Shown one piece after another: positions 27,801-42,800 of a stretch of 64,000 nucleotides of DNA. Origin of the DNA: Apis mellifera (lineage: Eukaryota; Arthropoda; Insecta; Hymenoptera; Apidae); the NCBI RefSeq assembly GCF_003254395.2, contig NC_037643.1, forward strand, positions 10,250,963-10,314,962, in the 5' to 3' direction. Each line of letters begins with the position of its first letter. The stretch's first letter is position 1. The notes under the pieces were generated by a model. It had not been told where the DNA came from and made no database searches. It was given only the letters and a program-made list of their open reading frames with translations. A program made the translations under genes and the position numbers.

Positions 27801-30800
27801 TTTAAAGAATTTCAATCAGAGAAGTAAGTTTTTCGAAGAACTTAATGAAATTATAAATCAAGATCAACTTATCATTTCTACTTTTATCTCTTAATCTTTG
27901 TTATTCGAATGCAAATGACAATAAACGAATGTTATAATTTTTTAGTGTCTATTTGAATATATTTTTGCAAATTTTTATAATAAGTAGATGATATTTTGAT
28001 GTAAAATATATTATATATGGAATTGTTATATAATTGAGCAATTTTATATAAATATTATGTTTTTTAATATTCAATTTAAATTAATTATTGAGACGTACAT
28101 GTGTGATTTAAAAGTTTATATTAAAATTTATACACGATCAGGTATAATGATGATAATCATTAAAATAAGGTGACTGGAATAGAATAAAAAAAATATTTCT
28201 CAATAATTCTAGAACAATATAGTATAGTTTAAGATTATGATAAGATAATTAATCAGTAATTATATCTGAGCAAAGTTATTTTAAGCTGAATTTAAATTCA
28301 ACTCAATACATGAATGTAAAAATTCAATTCCTATATTTTTCCCAACATAATTTATTGTACTCCTGAGAAATATTTCAGATTCTAGCCTTAATTGATTAGT
28401 TCTAGAGTATATAATTACAGAAATATTCAAGAATACGTTATTAAAATAATGTAACACTTTTCAATCTTAATCACCTATATACAAAGATGTATATGTAGCA
28501 AGAAAATAATAAAAATTATGCATAGTAATAAATTATAATATTAAATTATGCATTGTAATAAATTTGCAATTATAATCATATTTGCACTTTTTATCTTATT
28601 TTTTTTTATTTGACATCTTTCTGTTAAATTTCTGTAAAAAATAAAAAAAATTTAACATTTTCCATTCTTTAATTCACTTTTCTTTCTTCAAAAGAATTTG
28701 TTTAATATTCTAAATTCTAAAAAATTATCAGGATTAATATAAATTTTGTTCATATCCAAGTAAATCCTTCAGAAATATTCCAAAAATTTAAATTTACTTT
28801 TAAAATTTACTATTAAAAAAATATCAATTTTTTCATTGAAAAATCGAGGCAGAAAGTAGCTTAATGGATGTGAAACTTTCCTCGCGCATTTGACTGGTAA
28901 AGCGAGTAAAAGTATCGTTCCAAGCGTAATAGAAAAGTAGCGTATATTTATAATAACCGGTAGTGACGAACAAAAGCACTATCACGGCAGAAGAAAAATG
29001 ACCAACGTGCAAAATCATCTGTTCCGCTAGAGACAACACCGAAATTGAAAACCTATTCTTGTCGTATCCATGATATAACATTATGCAATCCAGGAATTCT
29101 GTTACGATTTTATTTCTGTCAAAAGTCAATATTAAATTGCATACACTTGTAACTATACTACGAACGTACTACATTGAAATTATAACTTTCTAAAAATATA
29201 ACTTTAAAATTTTTAAGAATAATATTTCAAAAATAAATTTTTATTTTTATTTCTACTTTCTATTTCTAAATAAATTTAAAAAATAAGTCTCGATAAGTTA
29301 CTTTTCCTAATAAAAATGCACCCTTATATTAGACACTTTTTCACTTTCTAATGAATACATCATGTTCTTCCCCCATGATCTTCGCATCCTTTATATAACA
29401 TTCAGTTCACACTTTCCACCTACTTCATATATATCCTATATACGAATTTAATCAAATATTCTTTTCTCTGAAATCCCAAATGATTACCACAGAACTTTTT
29501 GATCAATCGCGGAAATCATCGAACGATACATCGAATCACAATTGTGGAATAAAATCTAAACGAGAAAAAAATAGCGATTGTGAAATCATTAAATCAACAT
29601 AGTAACAGAACTGTCCCCACCACAATAGGTAACCTCGAAACTTTTTGAAATTTTATGATCGATGAACAACCAATATAAAACCGTGTGCCGTGACCGTGTG
29701 TACTGATGACTTTCCCGTGTTTGTATCGATTGCGCAATCGCGTATCGTCCACACAGATTTCCGGTTACAAACCCATTTGAAGTGCGCGAACTAGCGCTCG
29801 TCGGTCATCTTTGACATTTCGCGTTGATTTCTCCATAGCGTCTTCGCCGCTTTCACGAACCGCGAAGGAACATACATTCGTTGCATAATGTAACATCGGC
29901 CTTGCGAGAAATTCCTTGCATGAACAAAAGTTCGAAAAAAAAAGAAAAAAAAAAACGATTGTGTGACGGCCATTGTAAACTCTGTAAATGAAGTATCACG
30001 AAAGTTTTTTCATTTTCTGATAAAACTCGTCGATCATGTTCCACTTGAAAAGCAACTGCGAAATCGAAGAAAAATTAGAACACTTCACGGGATTCCGCGA
30101 ACTTCGCAGTCCGTGGCTGTGACCCCCTGAAATCGGGGTTTCCATACCTTTCGCCACGGAGTTCCTTCGATGTTACACCAGATGTCTTCTTCCCCAGTGT
30201 GAGACTCCGATAGATATCAAAGCTCATTTCTTGCTATTGATAAGTGTCTACGATTATAGTTATTCATAGAATGTTGAACGTGTTTGTTGCGGAAAGAAAC
30301 GATTATGGGTTCTCATAGGCGAGAAAATCGATAAAGAAAAGGCCTGACTGTCGAGCGCAGAAACGATCACTAACAGATGCATACGTTTCATTATTCAACA
30401 TCGTTCTTGTTGATAACCGTGGAACGTGCATCTTATCGCAAACAGACCGGACACGTGCCGGCGAGAACCGATCTTTCGCATATACTCGTTCAAGTTTTAT
30501 GCTAATAATTACACGGGTGTATTAGTTGCGCGTTTTAATGAGCAGTCTCGATAAGCATCAATAATTATCCACCACGATATTAACGGGAGTAACGAGCGAG
30601 TAGATTTAACCTTAGTAGTCTGTCAGGCTATGTATGCATCCGGCCACAAACTATCCGAGTGTAATTTAGAAAAGTTAGATTTTAGGTGGAAATTTTATGG
30701 AGATTTCATGATTTCTAGTGGAAATGAACTTTATCTTAATTCAAGAATTTTCGTTATCTTTCAAATATAATGATATTTTAATAATTTTAGGCGATGGACG

Positions 30801-33800
30801 TTTATTTTAATTACATTTTTGCGTATGATCGATAAGAATAATAATATAGATTATTCTTAGGGAGGATTATATTTAACGTTTATATTGATTTCTCTCAAAT
30901 TATATAATATTATAACCTTGTTTCAAATTTAAATTTATAGAACGTAATTTAGTCTATAATATATCATCATGTTTGTGTAACATCAGAGGAAAGCTATATC
31001 CGATACATTTGACCTTATCTGCCACTTACAAGTGCTTTTGCAATACATCGATCATTCATGTTTCTACAAAAGATGTTTGTAAAAAATTTATAGAAAATTT
31101 TGTAATATTACACTAATCTTTTGCTATTTCAATTGAAATGTAGCATTATAATCTAAATCAATTTAGATAATATGTAATAATATTTATGAAAAGTTCTAGA
31201 AATTAGATAATGAATTATTACAAATATTTTACAAAATGATTTCCTACATATTTCTTTTATTAGTAAACTTTCAATATTTAACACCTACTTTATCGCCTAC
31301 TTCTAATCTTACGCTTCCCTAATTTTTTTTTTTTTCATATTTCATTCCCTTTACCTATAACCTTTATAAATAAAATATTCATACGTTATTTCGGTGAACC
31401 TGTAACAGCTTCATTACGAAAATAATATTCTATTTCCTTAAATGAACCTAACAACTTCAAAGTTACACGAATTTTCCATAACTACTATTATTCAAATAAA
31501 AATCTAAATTAAATAATCTCTCATTATTTTTAAGTCTACGAAAATAAATGGAACTATAAAATAATTAAAAAAATCAAATATCTACCGATATACCATAAAT
31601 TATAACTATAAATACACATTATACAAATTTACTTACCCCGATATGTTGCCCATCGATGAAAAGCTGGGGCAACTGTATCACCGTGGAGCCCAAGCGATCT
31701 CTCAGCTCTGTTTGCAGCTCAGCATCCCCAAACAAATCCAACTCGTCGTATTTGACCATGTGCGTCCTCAGGATTTGCTTCACCTTCTTGCAATTGTAGA
31801 ACGTTTTTCTCACGATACCAGAGGTCGTCGTGTACACCACCACTTTACCCAATTCCTTCTTTATGTACGCCTGCAACCAACCATGTAACGATCCCTTATT
31901 AAAAATCGTGACAACGTGGAAATCTGCTTAACTTCTTCTCTTCTGTATACACCCTGTTTTTATCCGGAGATACGTAACAATTCCGACTTCCGTCCTCGAA
32001 ATTTTCTACGTGATTATTAAACAAATTTGTTTGCGCCGAGGAATGGAAACCTTTCACGACTGATTTAATATCGAGTTACGGTTACACTCAGCCGCGTTCT
32101 GCTTCGCAACTTTCCACTGAATCACCTCGTATACGCTTACGTATATATACAGCGAGAAAGTACAGATTTCGATGATTTCGTACAAAATATAGAAAACAAA
32201 CAGGAAACTAAGATTGAAAAATACGAATGCGAATGTATTGTTGATTTTTATGTAAGAAATTGTTATAGAAATTTGAAAGATTAGATTAAAACTATGAGAT
32301 AGGATTTTAACTATGTTTCTTTTAAGTTAATTTTTATGTTTACCAGAGTTTCTCTTATATGTATATATTTTAAACGAAAAAAGAGAATTAAATTTTTTTT
32401 TATATAATAAAGAAATTTTTATTGTAAAAATTGGGAACGAATTCTAAAGATTTCTCTCTCTCTCTCTCTTTCTCTCTTTTTAAATCGAATAATATGGTGG
32501 ATGAAAACACGAAGCGAGAACGTAAAAGTAATCACGATAAAGTTTCTTAATGTTTTCTCTGTTGTAATTAGCCTTTGAGGAATAATATTGGTTGAAGAGT
32601 ATTATAATCATTTGCCAGAAAATAATATTAAAGTGTTACTAACGAGTGAACTTAAACTCCAGTCACACGCTGTAATTACATTCGTCTTATATAAAAAAAA
32701 GTCTTCACTAAAATTAAAAAATCCAAGAATCAACCTCTAGTAATCATTTAATAAATTAAATTAACCCTTGATCAAAATTTTCTTTATCATAATTCTCAAA
32801 TTTAAGAAAGGAGAAATATTAAAAATACGTAAATCTGATTTATAAATATTATAAAAATAATATATTCTCGAACAATGCAATACTATTCACGATATAGATT
32901 CACATCGATATCAGAATGTTGCAACCAACATATACGACGATATCTGCGCATGTTTACGTCGAAGATGCATCGCTTCGTATTTGGCGCGCAATTCAAATTT
33001 ATAATTGCGTTCACGATCCATCGGAGAGAATCCATCACAATTACATCTACGATCTGTTCTATCGTACAATTCATCCTATTAACCCCGTAAATGCTAACCG
33101 TTCACGCGTTCCATTCCACAACCTTGCCGGGAATCGCGTATACCTACTTTATTTACATATATGCCGCGTTCACAATGCACGAACGTTCGGGTGAAGGTAA
33201 TGGATTCCACGTAGGCACGAAACGAAGAAACGTGGGTGTTACGAGATAATGACACTCGCCTCGATATGTGTGTACACGAGGAAAGATTCGATTTAAATAT
33301 ATATATATACGCATAACGCACAAGTGTTATGTAAGTGTGGAATGAAAGACTCGTTTTCTAACGAGCCGACAGGTGAACGATTTATGGGAAATCGTGAAAC
33401 GATATCCGTTTTTTATTATATATAGATTTTATTATTAAGATATCTCGAATATGTTTATCGCGGCTCCTTTTAATCTTTTTGTCTTTATTATGGATGAAAA
33501 ATTTGATTCGTGTTTCCTCGATGCATTCAATACAAAATTGTTTCGGAAATTTATACGAAAATACAAAAATGTTTTAATATAATTTACTTTAATGAATCAT
33601 GTGATTTATTGAGGTTTGTATTAAGAAAAGATTACATTTTTTTCTTCGATTCGCTTTTTCTCTTCTTTTTCTTCTTCTTCTTTTTCTTCTTTTTGCCTTG
33701 AATTTCTCTTAACATCGAGGAAACGAGAATTAAATTTTAACCTCGATGAAAGAAAAGAGAAGTAACGGGATAAATCTTTAACCGAAACGAGAACGTGATC

Positions 33801-36800
33801 TGGATAAGGAATAACAAGGGTGTAGGAAGATTAATATTCTCTTAGTATATGTAAATATGATTTTATAACCAGGAATATTAACTTAAAGGTTATTCCCTCC
33901 ACAAAGTAAGTATATATTGATTTTAGTATAGTGATTTCAAATTTATCCGAAGAAAAAAATATCTTCTTTCTTATAAAAAAAAAAAAAAAGTTTAAATCAT
34001 TTTAAGATCACAAGTTTAGATTATCATGGATATATATTATAATTGAAATCGAAGTAACAGTAGTTCATAAATTGCAATAAAATTAAGGACGTCGATAATT
34101 CAAAAACGTTTCAATGAATGAACACGATATCTATTTGTCAATGTCCATTTCTTGCAATCATAGGCATAAATTGTAACTGCACTCGCCATTCCATTAATCA
34201 CGAATAAAAATTCACATTATTGGAACTCGTTTTTATATTTAAAGAATTTATTTTATTTATTTTACCGATTATTGAAGAAATAAAAATTTATCGAAATCTC
34301 TTTTTCTTTTTTTTTTTCTTTTGGAATATTACTTAACTCTGATTTCTATAAAAAATTAATCAAATTTTTATATGAAATTTTTATATCATTTTAATTTGCT
34401 CATGATGGCGTAGAAAGAAAGAAAGAAGACGCTTCGAGGAAAAATACAGAACTCGTGATATCGTTAAATTACCTTTCACTTGGCAAACAGTATATAATAA
34501 TTCAGCCAAAGTGCAACGTGTGAAACGATTTTACTTGTAACCCCAACTATAACCATGTTTCTGTTGTGGTGGAGGAAACATACTTTTATGATTTATATTC
34601 ATAATAAATATAGTACTTTATTGATTTATATAATAATTATTAAGTATTTATTATCAACTGCAATGATGTAAGATGAATTTCGAATATCTTTTAATATTTA
34701 CATTATAAAAAATCTTGATTTCTTTCATTATTAATCAAATAATTCTTTTATTATTATCATTCAGAAAAATGTTAAAATTCATCTATCCAATATTTTTAAT
34801 ATTTTGTAATAACATTTTTTGATTTAAATTCATTAAAATTTTTTTACAATGTATTATGAATATTCAATTTGTATATTAGAAAAATAAATAATAAGAGTTC
34901 ATATCGTGTATCATGTTACACATTTCTACAAATGAGTATACGATGAAAAGTTTATCAAATTGCCACAAATTACTTTATTACCTATTTCCTGTTCTTTTCT
35001 ACTTCAATTTTCTCTGAATTATTCGCCAATTGATTCACTTCGCTAACAAGCAATTGCAACATAGTACCGATTCACCGTGCCATAATTCTTAATATAGTTA
35101 TCGTATCCCATTGCAATTCAATTCAATCCAAAAACACGTATATATCGCGATATATGTAGATATTTTGAATATCGAAAATAGCAAATTAAGCAGGATCGTA
35201 TATCATTTGGACTCGCGAGTCAATTTTCGTGAAATTCGAATATGCAAAAGAATGAACGAATAATCCTTGAATTACGAATTATTCGAAGAATTTTATTTAC
35301 CCGTGGAAAAAAATGATGGTTATATTAAAAACTGGAAACGAATAAACTTGATGCTAAAATAATGATAATAAATTCATAAAATGCAATACGCACAATGTTG
35401 AAATTATTGCAACAAAAAGGAAACTTGGAATAAACTAAGCGAATCGGATTATAATGATATGGAATTATTACGACATGATTTGTGTAGCTTTGTAAACTTT
35501 GTAATAATTGTTTATATATTTCTTATATTCTGTTTTATTAATACCAAAGATAACAAGATATCTTTTATTTCAAAATTTTTTTCTAAATCACCATTATTGT
35601 ATTAATTTTACAAAAAGATTCTTCAAAATCTTCAATCTCATTAATACTTAATCAATCAATCGCTTATTATTGCACTTTCTCGTTTCTTCATCATCGATTT
35701 TCGTTTTATTGAAAATAAATATCTATATATTATCCATTTATTAATTATTTTCTATATCTTTATCTATTTTCTTCTTTTATTCGATTATACACTTTGTTAC
35801 AATCATCGCCTTGTTTCGGTCAACATTCATCTCCAATCGAACAATAAAAACCGGATAAGATACGAAGACCTTGTTATCGATAAAATCGTATAAAAGAGAG
35901 ATCAAAGATCATATATATATTATACGTAATGAACTCAATCGTATAAACGTTATACGTTTAATTAATAAACGTGTAAACAAACGTTGCTCTCGCAACTTTT
36001 CGCCGTTGTTGTTGAGAAATAAGAAAATAATTCAATCGGAATTCTCGCGATTTATACGGCCGTGTGTATTATCGATGCCTGTACAGGCAAATCGATCACG
36101 CCCGTGTGAATATTATGCATCCTCCCGTGGCCACTTTCAACGGGATCGCTAATGAACACGCATTACGCATTCGTTTCTCGGTGTAAAACCGGATCCCTCG
36201 TTCCAGGTGTACGATCAACGCGATAAAAGGAAACTATAATTGCACAGGAATGCTAGGTGTACGATTCTGCCATCGAATATTCTCTCTCTCTCTCTCTTTT
36301 TCTCTTTTTTCTAAGATCTCGTAGCTAGGACGACCACTATTACGCCACACAAATAGCGCGAGCCTCTCTAATTATATGATTTTAACACCGATGAATCGTT
36401 AGAACGTGTTAAGACAGCAAATAACATTTGTATATATTTCTGAAACTGGCTATGATCGAGCATGGATATAAGCCAGGCTAAGGAGATTTATTATTCGGGC
36501 TCGGTTTGGGTGAAGGATGGAAAAATGATTTTCGAAGAGAATTTAGAGAGATTATTTTCTTTGAGAAGAATATTTTTCTAGGTAAATGAAGAATTGATTT
36601 GTAATTATATATAATAATTGGATTTTGAGAGATAGTCGTTTGTACGTAGAAATATTATATCTGTGTTGATATCTGTTATAGCCAAATTTTCTCAGTCGCA
36701 GAGATTATTATTATCATTATTGCCCACCTTTCGAAAACCTCTTCATCAAAATATTTTATCTTGCAATTTCTGAATTCTTGGAGAGAAACGTGTCATATAT

Positions 36801-39800
36801 TTTGATTCTTAATGGAAATTTCTTCTATATGTATGTATATATGTATGCAAGTTGCCGTGAACCTCGCGCAATATCGAGATATTGAACGCAATTTCGACGA
36901 AGGTTGCAGGAGTAATATCTATAAAAATCATAATGCAACGACAGATGAATCGTTAGATCGTTAAAAAACAAGTGGAGGTCGCGTGGAGCAGAATAACCTA
37001 TTATTAATAGGAAAAATGAAATTAAATATTTCTAAATATGATGACATCTGAAGAATTAATTTATTATTTGTTACATAAAATTGATTTTATTAAGGATAGA
37101 TCGAAGAATGATAGGAACCGTAATAAGAAACCGATATAAAAATTAATATTGAGCAATAATGAGTAACCTTCAATGGTTTTTTTTCTTTTTACTTCAAAGT
37201 TCTCGATCGATTTTGAAAATTCTCTAAGATAGAAATATTAAAGTAAAAAAAAAATATTGAATTAAATTTTAAGCGTAATTATAAGAAAATATCAAACATC
37301 GGGTATTTTAAATAAAAGTGACCTAATTAACCAAACGTCACAGAATATTTCAAGAACAAGCTTTATCTTCGATCGAACGGTAAATACACACAGTGGTAAT
37401 TGCACTACACAGCGTGAATATTTTTACCCTCAAAGCAAACAAAAATCACGAGAACCATATGATTACACAGTTCGCTCTGTTCGTCGCCCTGTTTGTCTTT
37501 TTAATTACATTAAAACATAGCGTTGCGTAAATGAAATAATAACAATGGAAGAAAAACAGTCGTAAAAAAGAAAAGAAAAGAAAAAAAAAAAGAAACGCGA
37601 CAATCGACGAATAAAAGGATATTGTGTTTATCGTCGAATCGAATTTTGAAATTCCCGCGCATCTCAAAGAAAACTGAAATTGAAATAACTCGAATGTAGA
37701 ATTACGAAAGACACGGCATAGTAGAATTCCGATTCGTGGCCAACCTTCGAGTCAACCTCTCCATTCTCGTATTATTAATGTCGATGAACTGCACCCGCAG
37801 GAATGCGTGAAAACCTCTGCAAGGATATCTACTTCTGTTCCTTCTCGTCGTTCGTCCTTTTCGCGATCGATTCGTGGCCGACACTCGACCAAAGAGCCAG
37901 TAATTCCACGAAGAGGAATTACTTCTGAATAATTCCTCGAACAGAAAACTTGAATATTTCCCCCTCCCCCTCCCTTTGTATAATAAACGTTCAAACGAAA
38001 GGTCCGCCCTGTGTAGAAAAAAAAGAAGAAGAAAAAAGAAAAAGAAAAAGGAAAGAAAAAGAAAAAAACTTCGAACATGAGTCCGCAATTACGAAATTTG
38101 TATTCAATGGCGTATTGGCGTATTTTTTGTTAACTCGTTGAACGACATTGACATGATACGAGTATGATCGAGTACATTAATTTTTTAACGTCTCCTTAGA
38201 GTTTTTTTTTTTTTTTTTCCTTTTGCGCGATTCACGATGAAATCATGAAAGAAACTCGTCTCGAGGCGAGTTGATCGGTAAGTTGAACACGAGCTGCGTA
38301 ATTCGATCATTCTTTCCTCGTCTTCCCCTCCCTCTCCCTCCGTTTCTCGTGGAGCGTGTGTGCGATCCTTGGATACTTTGCTGGAATCGTTTTCTTTTTT
38401 TTTCTTTTTCTTTTTTTTTTCTTTTTTTTTTTTACGTATGAGAGTAGCACACGCGTATTTTCAATCTTTTGTAATTGGATTCTTCTTAATTACAGTCTTG
38501 TTGCATCTTGAGAAACAGGAACTAATAATTGTTGCAAATAGACTTAGTTGGCAGTATAATGATATGAGGTAATAAACAGAAAAATAAGATTTGAAAGGTA
38601 TAAATGCATAATACAACGCGTATAGAGATAGAGGTAAACCGTCTATTTGTATTGTCTTTTATCTGAATGGAAATCTTGTCTGTGCTCGTATAGTCCTGGT
38701 CAAAAGTGAATATGTATTCGCGAAATCGTCAAAATGAAAAATCCAGTGTGACATTATATCATTCGATAATTTTAAAAAAACTTAATCTAATTATATTCAA
38801 TTCTTAATTTTGCTTAAAATTAGTCTCTTCCAATATAACGTGTCCAATGAGAGGAGCAATATTATATTTTGAGAAATAATTTTGCGTTCATTTATCACAG
38901 ATACAAATCAAAAGAAAAGGAAAAAAAAGTTTAAAAAGGATAAAAGTTTTAAAAATAATATAAGATCACGGGATTTTTATTCGAAACTAATATGTATAAA
39001 ATATAAAGAACCTGTAGAAGAACTTTCTAATCCAATGGTAGAAAAATAAAATAAAATACGAGTGTATATTTCACTCTTGATTTCGAGTGTACTCGAAACG
39101 TGTACAAAGAATTAAACGGACAAGAATCAATCGCATCTTTAACTTCGTCGCAATAAATCGAGGAAAGCGATAAAAACAACCGCATCTCTGACTTTATGCC
39201 TTCGTGAGAATCAAACAGGGGATCGGACAAAGCGTATTTCTTGCCACGGAACAAAGATCATCGTAGGATCGTCGATTAATTATGCGGCAGGATTGCCGAC
39301 TCGGACAAATGACATCAGCGACGATTTCTCCACGAGAGTATTGGATATACTTAAACTCGTATTATTCGCGGGATCGAGTGGCGATTGGAATTTTCTTCGA
39401 AGGCGAAACGATCACCGAGACGATCCTCGATGTCTTTTGATCCGTGCCAACGTTTAATCGATCGAAGATTGGATTTTATTTCGATCGTGCAATTTTATAT
39501 TTTTGAGAAAGGAAACTAAATAAATTTCACGAGTAACAAAATTGCGCATTGCGTTTCAGATGCTCTCTCGTTTTGATTAAGCTGATAAAATCGTTTGTTC
39601 CATTTTAATTAGAAATCGAATTTAATTTATATATTTGTTCGTTCCACGTGAGACGATGAAATTAACACGATTATTTTCATTTTGTATATAATTTAAAACA
39701 AATAGTTAGGAATGTATTTTAAATTTGTGTCGCATGAAAATTTTAATTTTCTTTCTAGTTTCTTTATTGATTCGATTCGAGCAATGCCTAGAATATCTCA

Positions 39801-42800
39801 GTAACAATTGGAATTTTGTAGACCGATAATTCGAAAGAAATTTTGTTTTGAACAAATACAAAATAATAATATTAAAAAAATATCTAAAATATCGAGCACA
39901 ATGTTACTCGACGATCGTAACGATAATGAATTGTTGCGTTCGAAATCATTTTCTTGGCTGTGCCATCAATTTATTATATTGTAATTTCGAGCAACAACTT
40001 TTTAGAGAAAGATTTCGATACACAAAACGCATACAGAAACTCTCTATGTTTCGCGTTTCTTTTTTTTCCAGCTGACAGAGCCATGCGACACAGTTCGTTC
40101 GGCGGAAATGCACATCAGGACTTCGTAATTTAATACGGAGCAGCGAGCGTGTGCATAGTGTTCTGAGAACACTGTCATTTCTCTAATAACAGTTTAGCGT
40201 TTGTTCCTCTACTTTCGCCTGGAAGCGACGCGAAAAAAAATTGGCGAAAAAGCTGCGTCGTTGGAAAAATAAACATCCACGAGGAGACACGGAGGAATTG
40301 GGTTAGGATCTCGATCCTGGTTAAATAATTAATCTCGAAAATGTTTCATGAAGAGATCACCGACAAGTTGATAACGTGGAATTTTTTATTTTTATTTTTT
40401 TTTTTTGCCAAAAGAAAAAGTTCTTATATTATTAAGAACGAATTTTGTTTTATTGAAAATTCGTGAATGAAACAGGAACGGTATTTTTTGAAAATTTAAC
40501 ATTTTGAAAAATGATTTATCACGAATTAATATATGGATATTGAAAGATCATATGACAAAGAAAAAATAAAAATTTCAGTCAGATTATTTTATTTCTATTA
40601 ATCTTCGAATTCTAAATTTCGCACTAGTAACTATTTTCATATCTTTAAATCGACAATAAATTCACGTTTAAAATCAACAATGGAAAAATAACGAATTTTC
40701 CTCATTCGATCCTCAGTAAATTGACATTTCCTCTGCCCTGAATATTTGACAACGTTTATAAATACATTTTATCCATATTCCTATCCATATTGATCGACAA
40801 GTATCGATAAATTGTCACGCTGCGTGTATCGTGCTAAATTTAACTTTAACACAATGAATTCCTTCGATTGATATCATCTTAGATAATTAACCTAAATACG
40901 TTTCACGCTTTGACAGATACTCGCGAATGTGAATGTTATTCAGTGTGAGATCGCAACGTGTGAAAGAGGATTGGACATGGACATGGTCGAAAGGAGGATC
41001 TCGATCTCACCATTTCGCAGGTTTAATTTCTTAGCACCGTGGCGCACAGGGTTAGGTGTTCGCTCGGCGAAGATCAGTTTTTTTCACATTCCTCGGGGAA
41101 AGGACACGTTCCCATCTTTCCCTTGTGACTTTCAGAAAGTTGCCAGACGCCGCGATACAGTGCATTCCTTTACGATTCGCAGAGTGTCGTTATATCTCTA
41201 TTCGTGGACGAGGAATTTTGCATCTCTCGCGTGACCGAAGACATCATCACGCCGACTGAGATGGCCTACCCTCGTTCGCTGTTGATGAAAAAAAGAAAAG
41301 AAAAGAAAAAGGAACGAACGAGCTAAAGAGTGTGTTGGTAGATCGTGAAGTTAGATGTGTATCATCTTCTCTATCTGTGGCAAACAAGAATCTATTTCTT
41401 CTCCTTTTTTTTTCCATCCTTTGTGAAAAGATACAGAAAATATGTAAAGAGTTTTCTGATTTGAAAAATTATTTGAAACACGTGATGATGATACTTTTGG
41501 AAATAATATTTTAATCTTTAATATTTGTAAGAACAAATATAATTGTTACATATATATATATACAAAGAGTTAAAAGAGTGGAAATTACTTTAAAGAAGTG
41601 AAAAAGATATTTATAAGATTTTAAGATATTTATATTCGTATACTTTTATATTCTTGCGTTTCGATAGCTTGAGCTAGCTATATTTTACATTTTTATTTTA
41701 AATATTTTTATACCAGCTGACTTAAAATAATGTGAAATTAAAGCACAGTTCCATTTTTTATATCAATCGAAATTCTACGATACAGCACATGTCTCTAAAA
41801 GAAACGATATTGCGATTAAAGCAAGTATATAAGCTACTGAATTATACATACGAAAAAGAAAATTAATATCACTTTCATATTAGAAAGCTCTCGTAAAATA
41901 TACTCGTTACAGAAGAAAAAATTTATTTTCACATCCCAAGAAATTTCACGATATACTTTCGACCATTTCTCCGCGCTTTGAAATCTATCAAAGAAGAAAA
42001 AAAAAAAAACACGTTTGGAATGTTTTTTTTCTTTTTGGAAACAGGATACCATAATCGAAATTCGCCAATGTCCCTCGATTAACAATTCCACGATGGCAGC
42101 GACACGATACCTATTTCACTTACAACGAATTAATATACATGAAGCCGATCTTTCCAAGTCGTTTCGCTTAACGAACCCTGCCTCGTTTTGATGAATTTCC
42201 AACGACAGGCTTTCACTGCTCATTATTCTCGGCGTAGATGGCCACGCCGTGCTAATTCCCGAATCGGTCAAAAGCATCGATTTCTCGCGCAAACGCGAGT
42301 CCCGATCTCGCATAAGGAGTTCATTGAATCGAGGATTCGCGTAAGAAAAGGTTAACGAACCGAGTTTTAATTAAAAACATTTGATTCTTCTGCTCGAAAT
42401 AATTGAAGAATCAGCGAAATATGAATTCTTCTAGCTTGTAGCTACTCGCATTAATGTTCTGGAAAGTGCTCGTGCGTGATACGCATCGTGCGTATTTATT
42501 CCATTGTGGAGTCGAAATTTAAGAAGGAACGTGAAAAGTAAAAAGAAATAATATTACAAAAGATTTTTCGAATTGTTTATTTTTTTTTTTTTTATGAATA
42601 TATATTGGAAAGAATTGATCGATATAATTTGGACAATTATAAAAATTAGTGAGAAGAAAGAAGATGTATTTGTATATTTGGATTTAATTTTAATAATTAT
42701 TCTTGAAAGAGAGAGAGAAAGAGAGAGAGAGGGAGGGAAAGATCGTGATAAAAATTCGATGTGTAATGGTAAAAGTTTTTTAAAAGTTTTTTTTAGAACA

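Larger units (their letters stand above)
22550..31636 (-). other. Intron 2 of the GRXCR1-like gene
   Basis: 9.1 kb. It contains a GC-rich island at about 23830-24180, a local tandem duplication at 25491-25612, and two related GC-rich hairpin elements at about 27067 and 30091. No supportable nested gene. Confidence 0.85.

Noticed and set aside
32875..33321. Cluster of short overlapping frames on both strands
   Set aside because: Several mutually overlapping 60-90 codon frames with no domain; typical of a patch slightly richer in GC.
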